Position numbers and translations under genes: made by a program. The notes below the pieces were generated by a model that was not told the origin of the DNA, did no database searches, and worked only from the letters and a program-made list of their open reading frames with translations. 64,000 bases of DNA, from positions 1 to 64,000 of the forward strand of contig JAXMBS010000014.1 in NCBI GenBank assembly GCA_046349775.1, written 5' to 3'. How positions within the stretch are numbered: the first letter of the stretch is position 1; every line of letters starts with the position of its first letter. This document shows positions 34,990 to 44,493 of the stretch, one piece after another. The stretch is from JAEUIG01 sp046349775 (lineage in GTDB: Bacteria; Planctomycetota; Planctomycetia; Planctomycetales; Planctomycetaceae).

Positions 34990-36468
34990 TCACTCGGCGT
35001 CGGCGGCGCGCTGGCGACTGCGGCGACGTTCCGGATTTGGCGGCTGCGGCGTGTTCGGCGTTGGCAGCGGCGCGTGGATTTCGTCGCGCCACGCTCGCAA
35101 CTGCGCCAGCATCTGCGCGGCGCGCTCGGGCTGCGATTCTGCGAGGTTGTGCTCTTCGCCGAGGTCGTCGTGCAGGTTGTACAGCTCAAGATGGCCGTCT
35201 TCGAAGTATTCCAGGAGCTTCCAGTCGCCGTCGCGGATGACGCCGCCGGGCGTCGTTCGCCACGTGTTCTGCTGCGCGCCGAGGTAACCGGGAAAATGCC
35301 AGTACAACGGCGGCCGTTGTCCCGACGGTGCTCCCTTGAGCAGGGGCAGATAGCTCTTGCCGTCGAGGACCTGTCCGGCAGGCACGGGCGCTCGGGCGAT
35401 TTCCAGCAGCGTCGGGTACAGATCGACGCTGATAATCGGCGTGGCGTCTTCCGTGCCGCCGGCGATCGTTCCCGGCCAGCGGAAGATGTACGGCACGCGG
35501 TGGCCCCCCTCATACAGCGTCCCCTTGCCGCCTTTCAGCGGCGCATTATCGGTCACGCCGCCGCCGTGGATGCCCATTCGCTCGTAGCCGCCGACGCCGC
35601 CGTTGTCGCTGGTGAACACGACCAGCGTGTTTTCGGACAGCTTCAAGTCGTCCAGCAGGTCCAGAATGCGGCCGACGCTCTCGTCGACGCTGGCGATCAT
35701 TGCCGCATAGGTGGGATTGCCGTGGCCGCCTGCGGGCGTTCGCGACTTGAACCGCTGGATCAGTTCGGGCTTCGCCTGATGCGGCGAGTGGACGCCGAAA
35801 TGATGCACGCACAACAGGAAAGCATCGTCTTTGTGTGAGCGAATGAAATCGGCCGCACGGTCTGTGAGAAAGTCCGCCAGGTATTCGCCTTGCGGATAAT
35901 CCACCGGCGGATTCGTCTCGAAGTCGAAGTGCCTGCCCATCGAGACGATCGCTTCGTCAAAGCCCTGCGCGAGTGGGTGATGCGACTGGTCCTCGCCGAG
36001 ATGCCACTTGCCGAACAGTCCGGTGGTGTACCCGGCGGCATGCAGTGCCTCGGCAAAAGTGACCACCTTCGGCGACAGTTCGGTGACATTGTCGACCGGC
36101 CGCAGCGGACGGCTCTGCCAATCGAACCGGTCGATGCTGCCAACGGTATACACGCCGGTCCGCGGACCGTATTGGCCGGACATCAGAGCTGCGCGCGACG
36201 GCTGGCAGTTCGGGCCGCAGGTGTGACCGTCGGTGAAGCGCATTCCCTCGGCCGCCATGCGATCGATCCGCGGCGTCAGGTAATACCCGCTGCCATTGCA
36301 GGCAACGTCCGTATATCCGAGATCGTCGGCCAGAATGAAGACGATATTCGGACGACGCTCGGAGTCTGCCGCGACGGCAGTTGGATCGTCGAACAGCCCG
36401 ATCGACAGACACAGGATTCCGAACAACCACACAGATCGGTACGGCAGGCTCATTGTTTGATCCGGCAT
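34990..36468 (-). CDS. secreted type I sulfatase
   Basis: This protein of up to 492 residues has a signal peptide (VWLFGILCLSIGLFDDPTAVAA). The start may be the second Met, at residue 6. The catalytic Cys is in the formylglycine motif CQPSR (Cys88). The calcium-binding aspartates are in LADDLGYTD (Asp48-49), and other active-site elements are GKWHLGE and VFTSDNGG. It hydrolyses sulfate esters, presumably on sulfated polysaccharides. Maturation needs a formylglycine-generating enzyme, not seen in the window. It is divergent from the gene at 36689. Confidence 0.94.
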   Translation of the reverse strand: MPDQTMSLPYRSVWLFGILCLSIGLFDDPTAVAADSERRPNIVFILADDLGYTDVACNGSGYYLTPRIDRMAAEGMRFTDGHTCGPNCQPSRAALMSGQYGPRTGVYTVGSIDRFDWQSRPLRPVDNVTELSPKVVTFAEALHAAGYTTGLFGKWHLGEDQSHHPLAQGFDEAIVSMGRHFDFETNPPVDYPQGEYLADFLTDRAADFIRSHKDDAFLLCVHHFGVHSPHQAKPELIQRFKSRTPAGGHGNPTYAAMIASVDESVGRILDLLDDLKLSENTLVVFTSDNGGVGGYERMGIHGGGVTDNAPLKGGKGTLYEGGHRVPYIFRWPGTIAGGTEDATPIISVDLYPTLLEIARAPVPAGQVLDGKSYLPLLKGAPSGQRPPLYWHFPGYLGAQQNTWRTTPGGVIRDGDWKLLEYFEDGHLELYNLHDDLGEEHNLAESQPERAAQMLAQLRAWRDEIHAPLPTPNTPQPPNPERRRSRQRAADAE

Positions 36469-36688
36469 GAGTCGCGGTCCCTCGGTACGCCGATCGCCAG
36501 TATGCGTGGGCGTGAGGAGCCGGTCAATCTGCGGCCGTCTTCAGGACTGGCGGGGGTCTGATCCAGCGTCCACGGCAGTTGAAGTCTGGGACGTGTGGGA
36601 TTACAAGCGGCCCTGTTGCAGCGATCGATGAATTGGCAAATGCCCGGCCTGAGCATTGCCGGACAGTATCTCGGTTGGGAATCCGCAC

Positions 36689-37441
36689 ATGGCGCGCGAC
36701 GAACAAGCGTCGAAGTCCACACTCAAGATCGTGCTGATCATTCTGGTCAGCGGCGGGCTCTGCCTGCTGCTTTGCTGCGGGGGCATGTTCTGGTGGGGCA
36801 AGAACATGTTCCAGAAGGTCGTGATTTCCGATCCCGCAGCGGTAAAAACACGCGCGGCGGCGATTGCCGACATCAGCATCCCGGAGGTCTATCAGCCGCA
36901 GATGGCGATGGACATGTCCGCCGTCGGCGTGCCGATGACAATGTGCATGTATTTCCGCCCCGGTGGCCAGAGCGGCGTGATGCTGATGGAAATGAGCGGT
37001 CCGATGGCAGGGGACCAGGAGCAGATGCGGCGTCAGTTCCAGCAGGGGATGCAGCAGCAGGGGCAGAATCAGCAGATCAACATCTCCTCGACGGAGACCC
37101 GCACCTATCTCATTCAGGGCGAGAAATACGATTTCGAGTTCGTGAAGGGGACACGACCGCAAGACAACGTCGCCGTGCGGCAGGTGCTGGGGGTGATTCC
37201 GGGAAAGACCGGCGCGGCGTTCCTGATGGTGTTCGAAACCGAAGAGAACTGGGACGAGGCCGCGATCACCGGGATGATCGAATCGATGGGGGCGAAACTG
37301 GTCGAGGCCGACGACGACGCGGCGGCAAAGGAGGCCGCGCCCGGCGCTGAAGCGGCTCCCAAAGCCGACGAAGCGGCAGCGCCCGAGAGTCCGGACGAAT
37401 CCACACGTCCGACCGACGGTGAATCGACCAGCAAGCCCTAG
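36689..37441 (+). CDS. membrane-anchored protein of unknown function
   Basis: This protein of about 250 residues has an N-terminal transmembrane anchor (IVLIILVSGGLCLLLCCGGMFWW). A soluble domain of about 150 residues is rich in Met and Gln (EMSGPMAGDQEQMRRQFQQG), and the tail is acidic, Ala- and Pro-rich. I do not recognise the domain. The frame is open 11 codons further upstream, but the ATG at 36689 sits directly before the charged start and the helix. It is divergently transcribed from the sulfatase. Confidence 0.75.
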   Translation: MARDEQASKSTLKIVLIILVSGGLCLLLCCGGMFWWGKNMFQKVVISDPAAVKTRAAAIADISIPEVYQPQMAMDMSAVGVPMTMCMYFRPGGQSGVMLMEMSGPMAGDQEQMRRQFQQGMQQQGQNQQINISSTETRTYLIQGEKYDFEFVKGTRPQDNVAVRQVLGVIPGKTGAAFLMVFETEENWDEAAITGMIESMGAKLVEADDDAAAKEAAPGAEAAPKADEAAAPESPDESTRPTDGESTSKP

Positions 37442-37742
37442 CGGGAGGCACTGCCGGCCGACGGGCTGCAGTTCCCTGATCGCGTTCAACCCGACGGCCC
37501 ATCGATCGGCGGATTTTGCCGTTCGTGGACCGGCAACGGACTCGGACGACGTAGACCCGTGCCCTTTTAAGGCCGGCGGCCACTGTTGATTAGGCCAAGA
37601 CTGCGTTTCGTGCCGATTGTGCTGAAGATTCCGCGCGTACCGGCCGATTCTCTCGTTTAGGACCGCTTAGACAGGCCGTGGGCCGGCGTCCTGCGGCGGC
37701 GTTGCCGCGTGTCAACCGCTTCCATGAGTTGAGAGCAGCGAT
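37442..37742. other. intergenic region, no gene seen
   Basis: About 300 bp separate the anchored protein and the small lipoprotein. I see no coding frame and no clear promoter. Confidence 0.35.
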
Positions 37743-38015
37743 ATGAACCTTTCGCGAGTCCTCAGGTCACCGCACTGCCTGCTGCTGGGCGCTCTCCTCA
37801 CTTCCGCAGCTGCATCGGGCTGTCAGACGACGATGAACGGTCAGACGCTGCCCAGCGCCAACTACCTGCGGGACGACATCCAGTACTTCCCCGCCGGGCC
37901 TGAGTTCAAGCTGTACAACCAGGAGCGGGCGATCAGGGAATGGCAGGCTCAGCAGGCGGGTGTTGAAGCCGAGGGCCTGCCCGAGGCTCCGCCACCGGTG
38001 CCGGCGTCGCCGTAA
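37743..38015 (+). CDS. small lipoprotein, unknown function
   Basis: This 90-residue protein has a signal sequence ending in a lipobox-like SAAASGC (Cys at about 27), so it is probably lipid-anchored. A short domain follows (NYLRDDIQYFPAGPEFKLYN), then a Pro-rich tail. A strong terminator follows its stop, so it is likely a single-gene transcript. The family is not recognised. Confidence 0.72.
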   Translation: MNLSRVLRSPHCLLLGALLTSAAASGCQTTMNGQTLPSANYLRDDIQYFPAGPEFKLYNQERAIREWQAQQAGVEAEGLPEAPPPVPASP

Positions 38016-38049
38016 CAAGCAGCCAACGGCACACAAAACGAATCACACA

Positions 38050-38075
38050 CGGCCGGCTCAATGCCGGCCGTTTTT
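38050..38075 (+). terminator. Rho-independent terminator
   Basis: A perfect 8-bp GC stem CGGCCGGC / GCCGGCCG with a 5-base loop (TCAAT) is followed directly by TTTTTGTTTG, 35 bp after the small lipoprotein gene. Confidence 0.92.
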
Positions 38076-38252
38076 GTTTGCAGTGCAGGGTCTGGTCGAC
38101 AACTCAGGATTGGGTGCTGCTGGTTTCGCCTCTGCAATCGGCGTTCGAAACTGAGGGTGCATTGCTCTGGCAGTGCCAGCAGCACACCGACATCAAGCGG
38201 TCATGCAGCATCAGGCAGGCTCGTGGCGCAGCACCTGGGACGCTCAGTTGTC

Positions 38253-39818
38253 CTAAAACGAGTTGACCAGCGCCCGCTCGGTCTGCGTCATGCGCTGCAG
38301 CATGCAGTGATAGTGGTAGTGCAGCGCGCACTTGAGCGCATACACAAAGAAGTAGTACGGGTCTTTTCGCACGCGCCACAGATTCATCAGCCGTTCGCGG
38401 TAGATCGTGCGCAGGCGGGCGTCTTTCACCCGCCACATCAGCCGCTGGTAGACGACCCAGCCGCGGAGACCGTCCCAGGCCTGCGACTTGAGCCGTCGCC
38501 AGGGATGCCGGCGCAGATATCGGCGCTGCACCTCCCCGGGTGTGAATGTCGTGTCGAGATACAGGCTGTCGACCCGGTCGAAATAGGCCTCGGGCTCGTA
38601 CAGCTCACGCATCACCCGGATGTAGCCGTCGCTCAACTCTTCTCGCGACATGTTCAATGGGACGACGTTCGTGCCGAACTCGGAGGAGTCCGACCAGTCG
38701 AGCCGGCCTTCGTCGGCCAGCCGCGCATGCAGCGGCGTCTTCGGTATCGCGTGCAGCATGCCGACCATCGCATGGACAATGCGCGCTTCGGTGAGGAATT
38801 TGATCTGGGAATCGAAGATGTCGCTCGTGTCGTGGTCAAATCCGACGATCATGCCGCACCAGACTTCGATGCCGGCGTGCTGGATGGTCCGTACCTTGTC
38901 GAGGATCGTCCCCCCCTTCTCGCGGACGTTCTGCAGTTTTTTCGTCTCGCGCAATGATTCTTCGTTCGGGCTTTCGATCCCGATGAACACGCACTGGATG
39001 TTGGCGGCAACCATCAGCTGCATCAGCTCGTCATCCTCCGCGAGGTCCAGCGAGGCCTCTGTGAAAAAGCTCAGCGGATATCCGCGTGCCTGCTGCCACT
39101 CGGCGACGTCGCGGAGCAACTCCTTGACGGCCTTCTTGTTGCCGATCAGGTTGTCATCGACAATGAACACGAGGTCGAGGCCGCTGCGGCGCAGCGCCTC
39201 CAGTTCCGCCAGCACCTGCGGCGAAGTCTTCAGTCGTGGCCGCCGTCCGAACGTGATGATGATGTCGCAGAACTCGCACTGGAACGGGCAGCCGCGTGAG
39301 AACTGCATGCTGCCGATGAGATAGCGGTGCGACGGCAGCAAGTCGTAGCGCGGGCACGGCACTTTCGACATGTCGGTCGGCTGCGACTGCTCGTACCGCG
39401 TCTGGTGCGTGCCGGCCGCCCATTCGCGCAGGAAGAGCGGCCACGTGTCTTCTGCCTCCCCGACAAAAATCACATCGGCGAGTTCGTCAAAGTAATCTTC
39501 CTGCACCGTCACCCACGGCCCGCCGACGATCGTGAAGCTGCCCTGCTCCTTCAGCCGTTCCAAAATCTCCGTCATCCGGAACCGCTGCACGCTCATCCCT
39601 GTCAAACCGACGATGTCCGCCCGGGCGAGACGCTCGTAATCCAGCGGCTCGACGTTTTCGTCCATCAGCGTGATGGAGTGCTCGGCAGGGGTCAGTGCAG
39701 CGAGCAGCGGCAGACAGGCCACCGGGAGACTCGCGCCCTTGCCGAAGTGCGGCAGCGCGAACTCCATGCCCCAGAATGAGACTTCGAACCGCGGGTTGAT
39801 CAGCACAATGTCGGCCAT
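38253..39818 (-). CDS. B12-binding radical SAM enzyme
   Basis: This protein has about 521 residues. The N-terminal cobalamin-binding Rossmann-like domain (about 1-130) includes VGLTGMSVQRFRM and the VGGPW/VGEAE turns. The radical SAM core follows, with its 4Fe-4S cluster at C177, C181 and C184 (RGCPFQCEFC) and the strand FIVDDNLIGNKKAV. The C-terminal helical region resembles DUF4070-type members, which include hopanoid methylases. It probably methylates or rearranges an unactivated carbon; the substrate is unknown. Two ATGs compete; the one at 39818 is preferred because AAAGGA lies 6 bases upstream. Confidence 0.88.
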   Translation of the reverse strand: MADIVLINPRFEVSFWGMEFALPHFGKGASLPVACLPLLAALTPAEHSITLMDENVEPLDYERLARADIVGLTGMSVQRFRMTEILERLKEQGSFTIVGGPWVTVQEDYFDELADVIFVGEAEDTWPLFLREWAAGTHQTRYEQSQPTDMSKVPCPRYDLLPSHRYLIGSMQFSRGCPFQCEFCDIIITFGRRPRLKTSPQVLAELEALRRSGLDLVFIVDDNLIGNKKAVKELLRDVAEWQQARGYPLSFFTEASLDLAEDDELMQLMVAANIQCVFIGIESPNEESLRETKKLQNVREKGGTILDKVRTIQHAGIEVWCGMIVGFDHDTSDIFDSQIKFLTEARIVHAMVGMLHAIPKTPLHARLADEGRLDWSDSSEFGTNVVPLNMSREELSDGYIRVMRELYEPEAYFDRVDSLYLDTTFTPGEVQRRYLRRHPWRRLKSQAWDGLRGWVVYQRLMWRVKDARLRTIYRERLMNLWRVRKDPYYFFVYALKCALHYHYHCMLQRMTQTERALVNSF

Positions 39819-40066
39819 TGGCATTCCTTTGCAGGGACGAATAGCCGCACTGCGTCTGAGACAACGGCCTCACGCATGCGCGCAATTACAATCCACGTGC
39901 TTGCACACGGCGCCGCTGTTGTGATTGGCAACGGGAAAAGCGGAGGACCGCTGTGGCGCGGCGATTCTACCGGAATTCGAGGCCGCACCACTATCCGATC
40001 TGGTGAATTCGCGCTAGATTTAATTCTTCACGTTCCGGTGGATCTGCTGACGAGCCCCGCTGACAA

Positions 40067-41494
40067 ATGCCCGAACATCCCCGCACCCTCGGCGAACTCC
40101 GCCAATCCGGCTATCGCAGTACGCCCGTCAAGCTGGAGCTGCGGCGAAACCTGATCACCAGACTCCGCGCCGGCCAGCCGCTGTTCCCCGGCATCGTCGG
40201 CTATGACGAAACCGTCATTCCGGAGATCGTGAACGGCGTGCTGTCGCAGCACGACATGCTGTTCCTCGGCCTGCGCGGCCAGGGCAAGACCCGCATGCTG
40301 CGCATGCTGACGTCGCTGTTGGATGAGACGCTGCCAATCGTCGCCGGCTCCGAGATCAACGACGATCCCCTGGCGCCGCTGTCGAAATACGCACGCGACC
40401 TGGTCGCGCATCGCGGCGACGAGACGCCGATCGAATGGATCGGTCGCGAGCGGCGGTACCACGAGAAGCTGGCGACCCCCGATGTCACGATCGCGGACCT
40501 GATCGGCGAGGTCGATCTCATCAAGCATGCCGAGGGGCGGCACCTGGCCAATGAAGACGTCATGCACTTCGGCCTGATTCCGCGGAGCCATCGCGGCATC
40601 TTCTGCATGAACGAGCTGCCGGACCTGTCTCCCAAGATCCAGGTCGGACTGTTCAACGTCCTGGAAGAGCGCGACATCCAGATCCGCGGGTTCACCGTCC
40701 GGCTGCCGCTCGATCTGTGCCTCGTGTTCTCCGCCAACCCGGAGGACTACACGAACCGCGGCCGCATCGTCACGCCGCTGAAGGACCGCATCGGCTCGGT
40801 CGTCCGCACGCATTACCCGCTGACGCGCGAACTCGGAATGCAGATCACGGGCGACAACGCCTGGACCGAGCGCGACGGCGGCGCGCAGGTCATCGTGCCG
40901 GCGTTCCTCAGGGAGGTCGTGGAGGAGGTCAGCCGGTTGGCACGGAGCAGCCCGCATGTGAATCAGGCCTCCGGCGTCTCCGTCCGCATGTCGATCGCCA
41001 ACTACGAAAACCTGGTCTCCAACGCCGAGCGTCGGGCGATCCGCGCCGGCGAATCGGCGACGATTGCCCGCCCGACGGACCTCGCTTACGCCGCCGCCAG
41101 TGCGCGCGGCAAGCTGGAACTCGCGATGACGGAGGAATCGGGCGAGGAAGACCGGCTGATCGAGCGGCTGGTGGAAGAGGCGATCAAGGTCGTGTTCGAT
41201 CAGCACTTCAAACCGCAGCAATTTCAGGCCGTCGTCGATTTCTTTGAAGGAGGGAACCGGCTGGAACTCGTCGAGAATGCGTCGTCCACTGAGGTGCTCG
41301 GCAAGCTCGACGGCATCCGCGGGTTCCGCAAGGTTCTGGAGCGCGCCGCGACAGAGTTGTCTCCCTCTGGTGCGCCAAAAGGGCTCGAAGACGCGCTCCT
41401 CGTCTCAGTTGCCGAACTGATTCTTGACGGCCTCTACGCGCACAACAAGATCAACAAGAAATCGCGCCGCTCCGGACCGGTCTACGGGGCGTAG
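40067..41494 (+). CDS. ChlI/MoxR-like AAA+ ATPase
   Basis: This 475-residue protein has the Walker A box GLRGQGKT (68-75), a Walker B-like GIFCMNELPDL, sensor 1 at LVFSANPEDYTN and a C-terminal lid. The insertion pattern between Walker A and B (TIADLIGEVDLIKHAEG) and LFNVLEERDIQIRGF match magnesium-chelatase subunit I/MoxR-type AAA+ proteins. These assemble as hexamers and remodel a partner, often a VWA-domain protein. No VWA protein is adjacent, so the partner is unknown. It is divergent from the radical SAM gene over a 250-bp spacer. Confidence 0.88.
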   Translation: MPEHPRTLGELRQSGYRSTPVKLELRRNLITRLRAGQPLFPGIVGYDETVIPEIVNGVLSQHDMLFLGLRGQGKTRMLRMLTSLLDETLPIVAGSEINDDPLAPLSKYARDLVAHRGDETPIEWIGRERRYHEKLATPDVTIADLIGEVDLIKHAEGRHLANEDVMHFGLIPRSHRGIFCMNELPDLSPKIQVGLFNVLEERDIQIRGFTVRLPLDLCLVFSANPEDYTNRGRIVTPLKDRIGSVVRTHYPLTRELGMQITGDNAWTERDGGAQVIVPAFLREVVEEVSRLARSSPHVNQASGVSVRMSIANYENLVSNAERRAIRAGESATIARPTDLAYAAASARGKLELAMTEESGEEDRLIERLVEEAIKVVFDQHFKPQQFQAVVDFFEGGNRLELVENASSTEVLGKLDGIRGFRKVLERAATELSPSGAPKGLEDALLVSVAELILDGLYAHNKINKKSRRSGPVYGA

Positions 41495-41680
41495 GCTCTT
41501 GCAAACAACGAAGACAGAAGAATCTGTTTACAGTAGGCCGCAAAGGACACGAAGGAAGTGGCACGGAGCGATCTGAGTGATAAATCCTGATCTCCTGGAA
41601 CGGGCCGTCGCCTCCCGTTTCGTTCTCTTCATCGTCTTCTTTGCGCTCTTCGTGACCTTCTGTGACACCCTTTTGTGCTC

Positions 41681-42490
41681 ATGCAATTTCGCGAGCAGAA
41701 TCGACACGCCTGGGACCACCTCGCCCGCAGCGGCAGCCAGTTCGCCAACGTCGCCACCGACGCCGAATGTGCGCAGCCACTGCTGTAGCTCGATACCCGC
41801 GGCTGGCTCCCGGGCAGCGTGAGCGGACTGGATGTCCTGTGCCTGGCGGGAGGGGGCGGCTGGCAGTCGATCCTGTATGCGTCCGCCGGCGCGAATGTGA
41901 CGGTCGCCGATCTCTCCCCGGCGATGCTGCAACTCGACGAGCGCGAAGCGGCGCGGCGCAACCTGCGCGTCCGCACACTCGAAACGTCGATGGACGACCT
42001 GTCGGCGCTGGGGGATGCGTCGTTCGACGTCGTCCACCAGCCGGTCAGCACCTGCTACGTCGCGCGGCTGGCGCCGGTCTATCGCGAAATCGCCCGCGTA
42101 CTCCGTCCGGGCGGGTTGTACATCAGCCAACACAAGCAGCCGACCAGTCTGCAGATCGTCGACCGCGATGAGCAGGACCGTTACCGGATCGGCATCGGCT
42201 ATTACACGAACGATCCGCTCCCGCCGGTCGTCGACGAGTCGTACCGCGAAGAGGGAACCGTCGAATACCTGCACCGCTGGGAGGACCTCGTCGGTGGCTT
42301 GTGCCGCTGCGGGTTTGTGATTGAGGACCTGGTCGAGCCGCGCCGCGGCGATCCCCAGGCAAAGCCCGGCCACTTCAAGCATCGCGGAATGTTCGTCCCG
42401 CCGTACGTACGCATCAAAGCCCGCCGTGTCGAACCGCAATCGCCGCTCGGCGACCGCAGCCCGATCTGGGTGCCCGAGCAGCGGCCGTGA
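41681..42490 (+). CDS. class I SAM-dependent methyltransferase with an in-frame TAG
   Basis: From ATG 41681 the frame reads FREQNRHAWDHLARSGSQF and reaches a TAG at codon 36 (41786-41788). It continues in the same frame without a gap: LDTRGWLPGSVSGLDVLCLAGGGGWQSILY. The residues on both sides of the stop belong to the N-terminus of a planctomycete methyltransferase type, so a substitution, not a frame change, interrupts it. The SAM site is VLCLAGGGGWQS, with VTVADLSPAML as the acidic loop. Alternatively translation starts at GTG 41819, giving a shorter but still plausible protein of 224 codons. The substrate is unknown. Confidence 0.75.
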
Positions 42491-42540
42491 CGGCCGGAGG
42501 GCCGGTTCCGAAACTCCGCCCCGGCCGCTACATTTCGTGC

Positions 42541-44355
42541 ATGCACGCCCCCGAAGTACTCGCAGGTCTGGGACCTTGATTCGCCTATCCACACCCCGAA
42601 CAACCGGCGTTCGAGTCGCTGCTGGATGCCTACAAAGCGGACCTGACGCGTCTGGCGACCGACTCCGAAACTCTGCCGGCATTTTCGCCGAGCACTGCGA
42701 CCGCCTGGGGCACCTTCTCCGAACGGCTCGCCGACCTGTTGGCCCGCACGGAAGATCTGCACTCGTTCGTCGGATGTCACGCCGCAGCGGATGCCGAGAA
42801 CAAACTGTTCCAGCGGCTCGAAGGGCAGCTGTCTGCACTTGGTCCGCAGCGGCAGCAGGTGCTGACCAACGTCGAGTTGGCGCTCAAGAGCGTCGCGCCA
42901 GCCGATTTACAGTCAGCCGCCAAAGCCGATCAGACCCTGGGACGCGTCCTGTTCTTCCTCGACGAATGCCGCCGCAATGCCGCATTGCGGTTGCCCAAAG
43001 ACCAGGAACTGCTTGCGGCCGAGCTGGCCGTCGACGCGATTCACGCCTGGGGCCGGCTCTACGACCGGCTCTCCGGCGAGTTACGCATCGAAGTGATGGA
43101 CAAGGGGAACGTCGTCCGCAAGTCGCCGGGTCAGGTGACGTTCGATTCGCCCGAGCGCACCGTCCGCCAGAATAATTTCTACGCCGCTGACAAGGCCTGG
43201 AGCACGATCGCCGACACCTGCGCGGATGCCCTCAATCACATCTCGGGGTTTCGCCTGGCGAAGTATCGGCGGCTGGGACTGCAGGATCATCTCGACGCGC
43301 CGCTGCGCAATAACCGGATGCGTCGCGAGACCCTTGCCGCCATGTGGAGCGCCGTGGCAAAGCGACGGCCGGTGCTCCTCAAGTACTTTGCCGCCAAAGC
43401 GCGGCTACTGGGTCTGGACCGGCTGAGCTGGTACGACGTCCTCGCGCCGCTCCCGGTCGGGTCGTCAAAGCCTACCGGCGGAGCTTCGAAGTCGCTGTCG
43501 TACGATGCCGCCTGCGATCTGGTCATCAAGACCTTCGCGGAGTTCAGCGACGAATTGGGTGAGTTCGCACGGCGCGCCATCGCGGAGCGCTGGATCGAAG
43601 TGGAGAACCGCCCCGGCAAGCGTCAGGGAGGGTTCTGCACCGGTCTGCCGACGAAGAAGCAGTCGCGGATCTTCATGACGTTTACAAACACGGCCGACAG
43701 CATGTCGACGCTCGCCCACGAGCTGGGACACGCGTATCACTCGTACGTCCTGCGCGATCAGCCGTTTCTGCTGCAGGACTACCCGAGTAACCTGGCGGAG
43801 ACGGCCTCGACATTCGCGGAAGCGGTGCTCGGCGAGCGGCGGCTGGCCGATGCGGCCTCCGAAGACGAGCAGCGAGCGATACTCGACCACATGCTCAGCG
43901 ACTCGGTCGCGTTCCTGATGAACATCCACGCACGGTTCATTTTTGAAGACCATTTTCACCAGGAGCGCCGCGACGGAGAACTGAGCACCGATCGGCTGTC
44001 CGAACTGATGCTTGCCGCCCAGCGCGAAGCCTACTGCGACGGTCTCGATCCGGACGGCTGGTACCCGCGGTTCTGGATCTCGAAGCTGCACTTCTACATC
44101 ACGGGGAACCCCTTCTATAACTTCCCGTACACGTTCGGATACCTGCTGTCGCAGGGGGTCTATGCGCATGCCAAGTCAGCGGGTCCGGGATTTCCGGAAC
44201 AGTACCGCGATCTGCTAATCGCGACCGGTTGCCGGACTGCCGAAGACGCCGTCTCCACGACGCTTGGCTACGACCTGACGAAGCTCGACTTCTGGAACAA
44301 AAGCCTCGACATCGTCGATCAGCGCGTCGCCCGCTTCGTCAGTTTGTGCAAATAG
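42541..44355 (+). CDS. pepF: M3-family oligoendopeptidase (PepF-like), frameshifted near the start
   Basis: From 42739 the frame is intact (538 codons), with the zinc motif HELGH (His at 43717) in STLAHELGHAYHSYVLRDQP. The C-terminal M3 region runs through FWISKLHFYITGNPFYNFPY. Upstream of 42739 sense continues to about 42586 (YPHPEQPAFESLLDAYKADL). Before that, the neighbouring frame reads KYSQVWDLDS, the usual start of this family. A TGA at 42577 lies in the main frame from ATG 42541, so one indel near 42580 is likely. It is a cytoplasmic peptidase cleaving oligopeptides. Confidence 0.85.
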
Positions 44356-44368
44356 AGAGAGTCACCAA

Positions 44369-44396
44369 CGGGAGGGCGAGGCTACTGCCGAGCCGG
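44369..44396 (+). repeat. 28-bp dispersed repeat (EGEAPAEP element), copy 4
   Basis: CGGGAGGGCGAGGCTAC then TGCCGAGCCGG lies just after the peptidase stop. It differs from the copy at 13903 at a few positions in the centre and at the end. Confidence 0.7.
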
Positions 44397-44418
44397 TGTG
44401 ACAGCCAAGCCCCGTGTT

Positions 44419-44458
44419 CATGGCGGCGATCCCGACTGTTTGGGATCGCCCACCCATG
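44419..44458. terminator. hairpin between convergent genes
   Basis: A perfect 9-bp stem GGCGATCCC / GGGATCGCC with an 8-base loop is extended by outer CATGG / CCATG pairs. It lies between the convergent peptidase and MFS genes and could stop transcription from both sides, although there is no T tract. Confidence 0.45.
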
Positions 44459-44493
44459 ACCCGGACATTGACTGTGAGAGATTGTCTCTCAAG

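Noticed and set aside
42541..42740. In-frame TGA at 42577 as a selenocysteine codon in the M3 peptidase
   Set aside because: The neighbouring frame carries the expected N-terminal sequence up to that point, so a one-base shift explains it; no SECIS-like hairpin was evident.
40028..42838. Long minus-strand frames opposite the AAA+ ATPase and the methyltransferase
   Set aside because: No domain signal, while Walker and SAM motifs lie on the plus strand.
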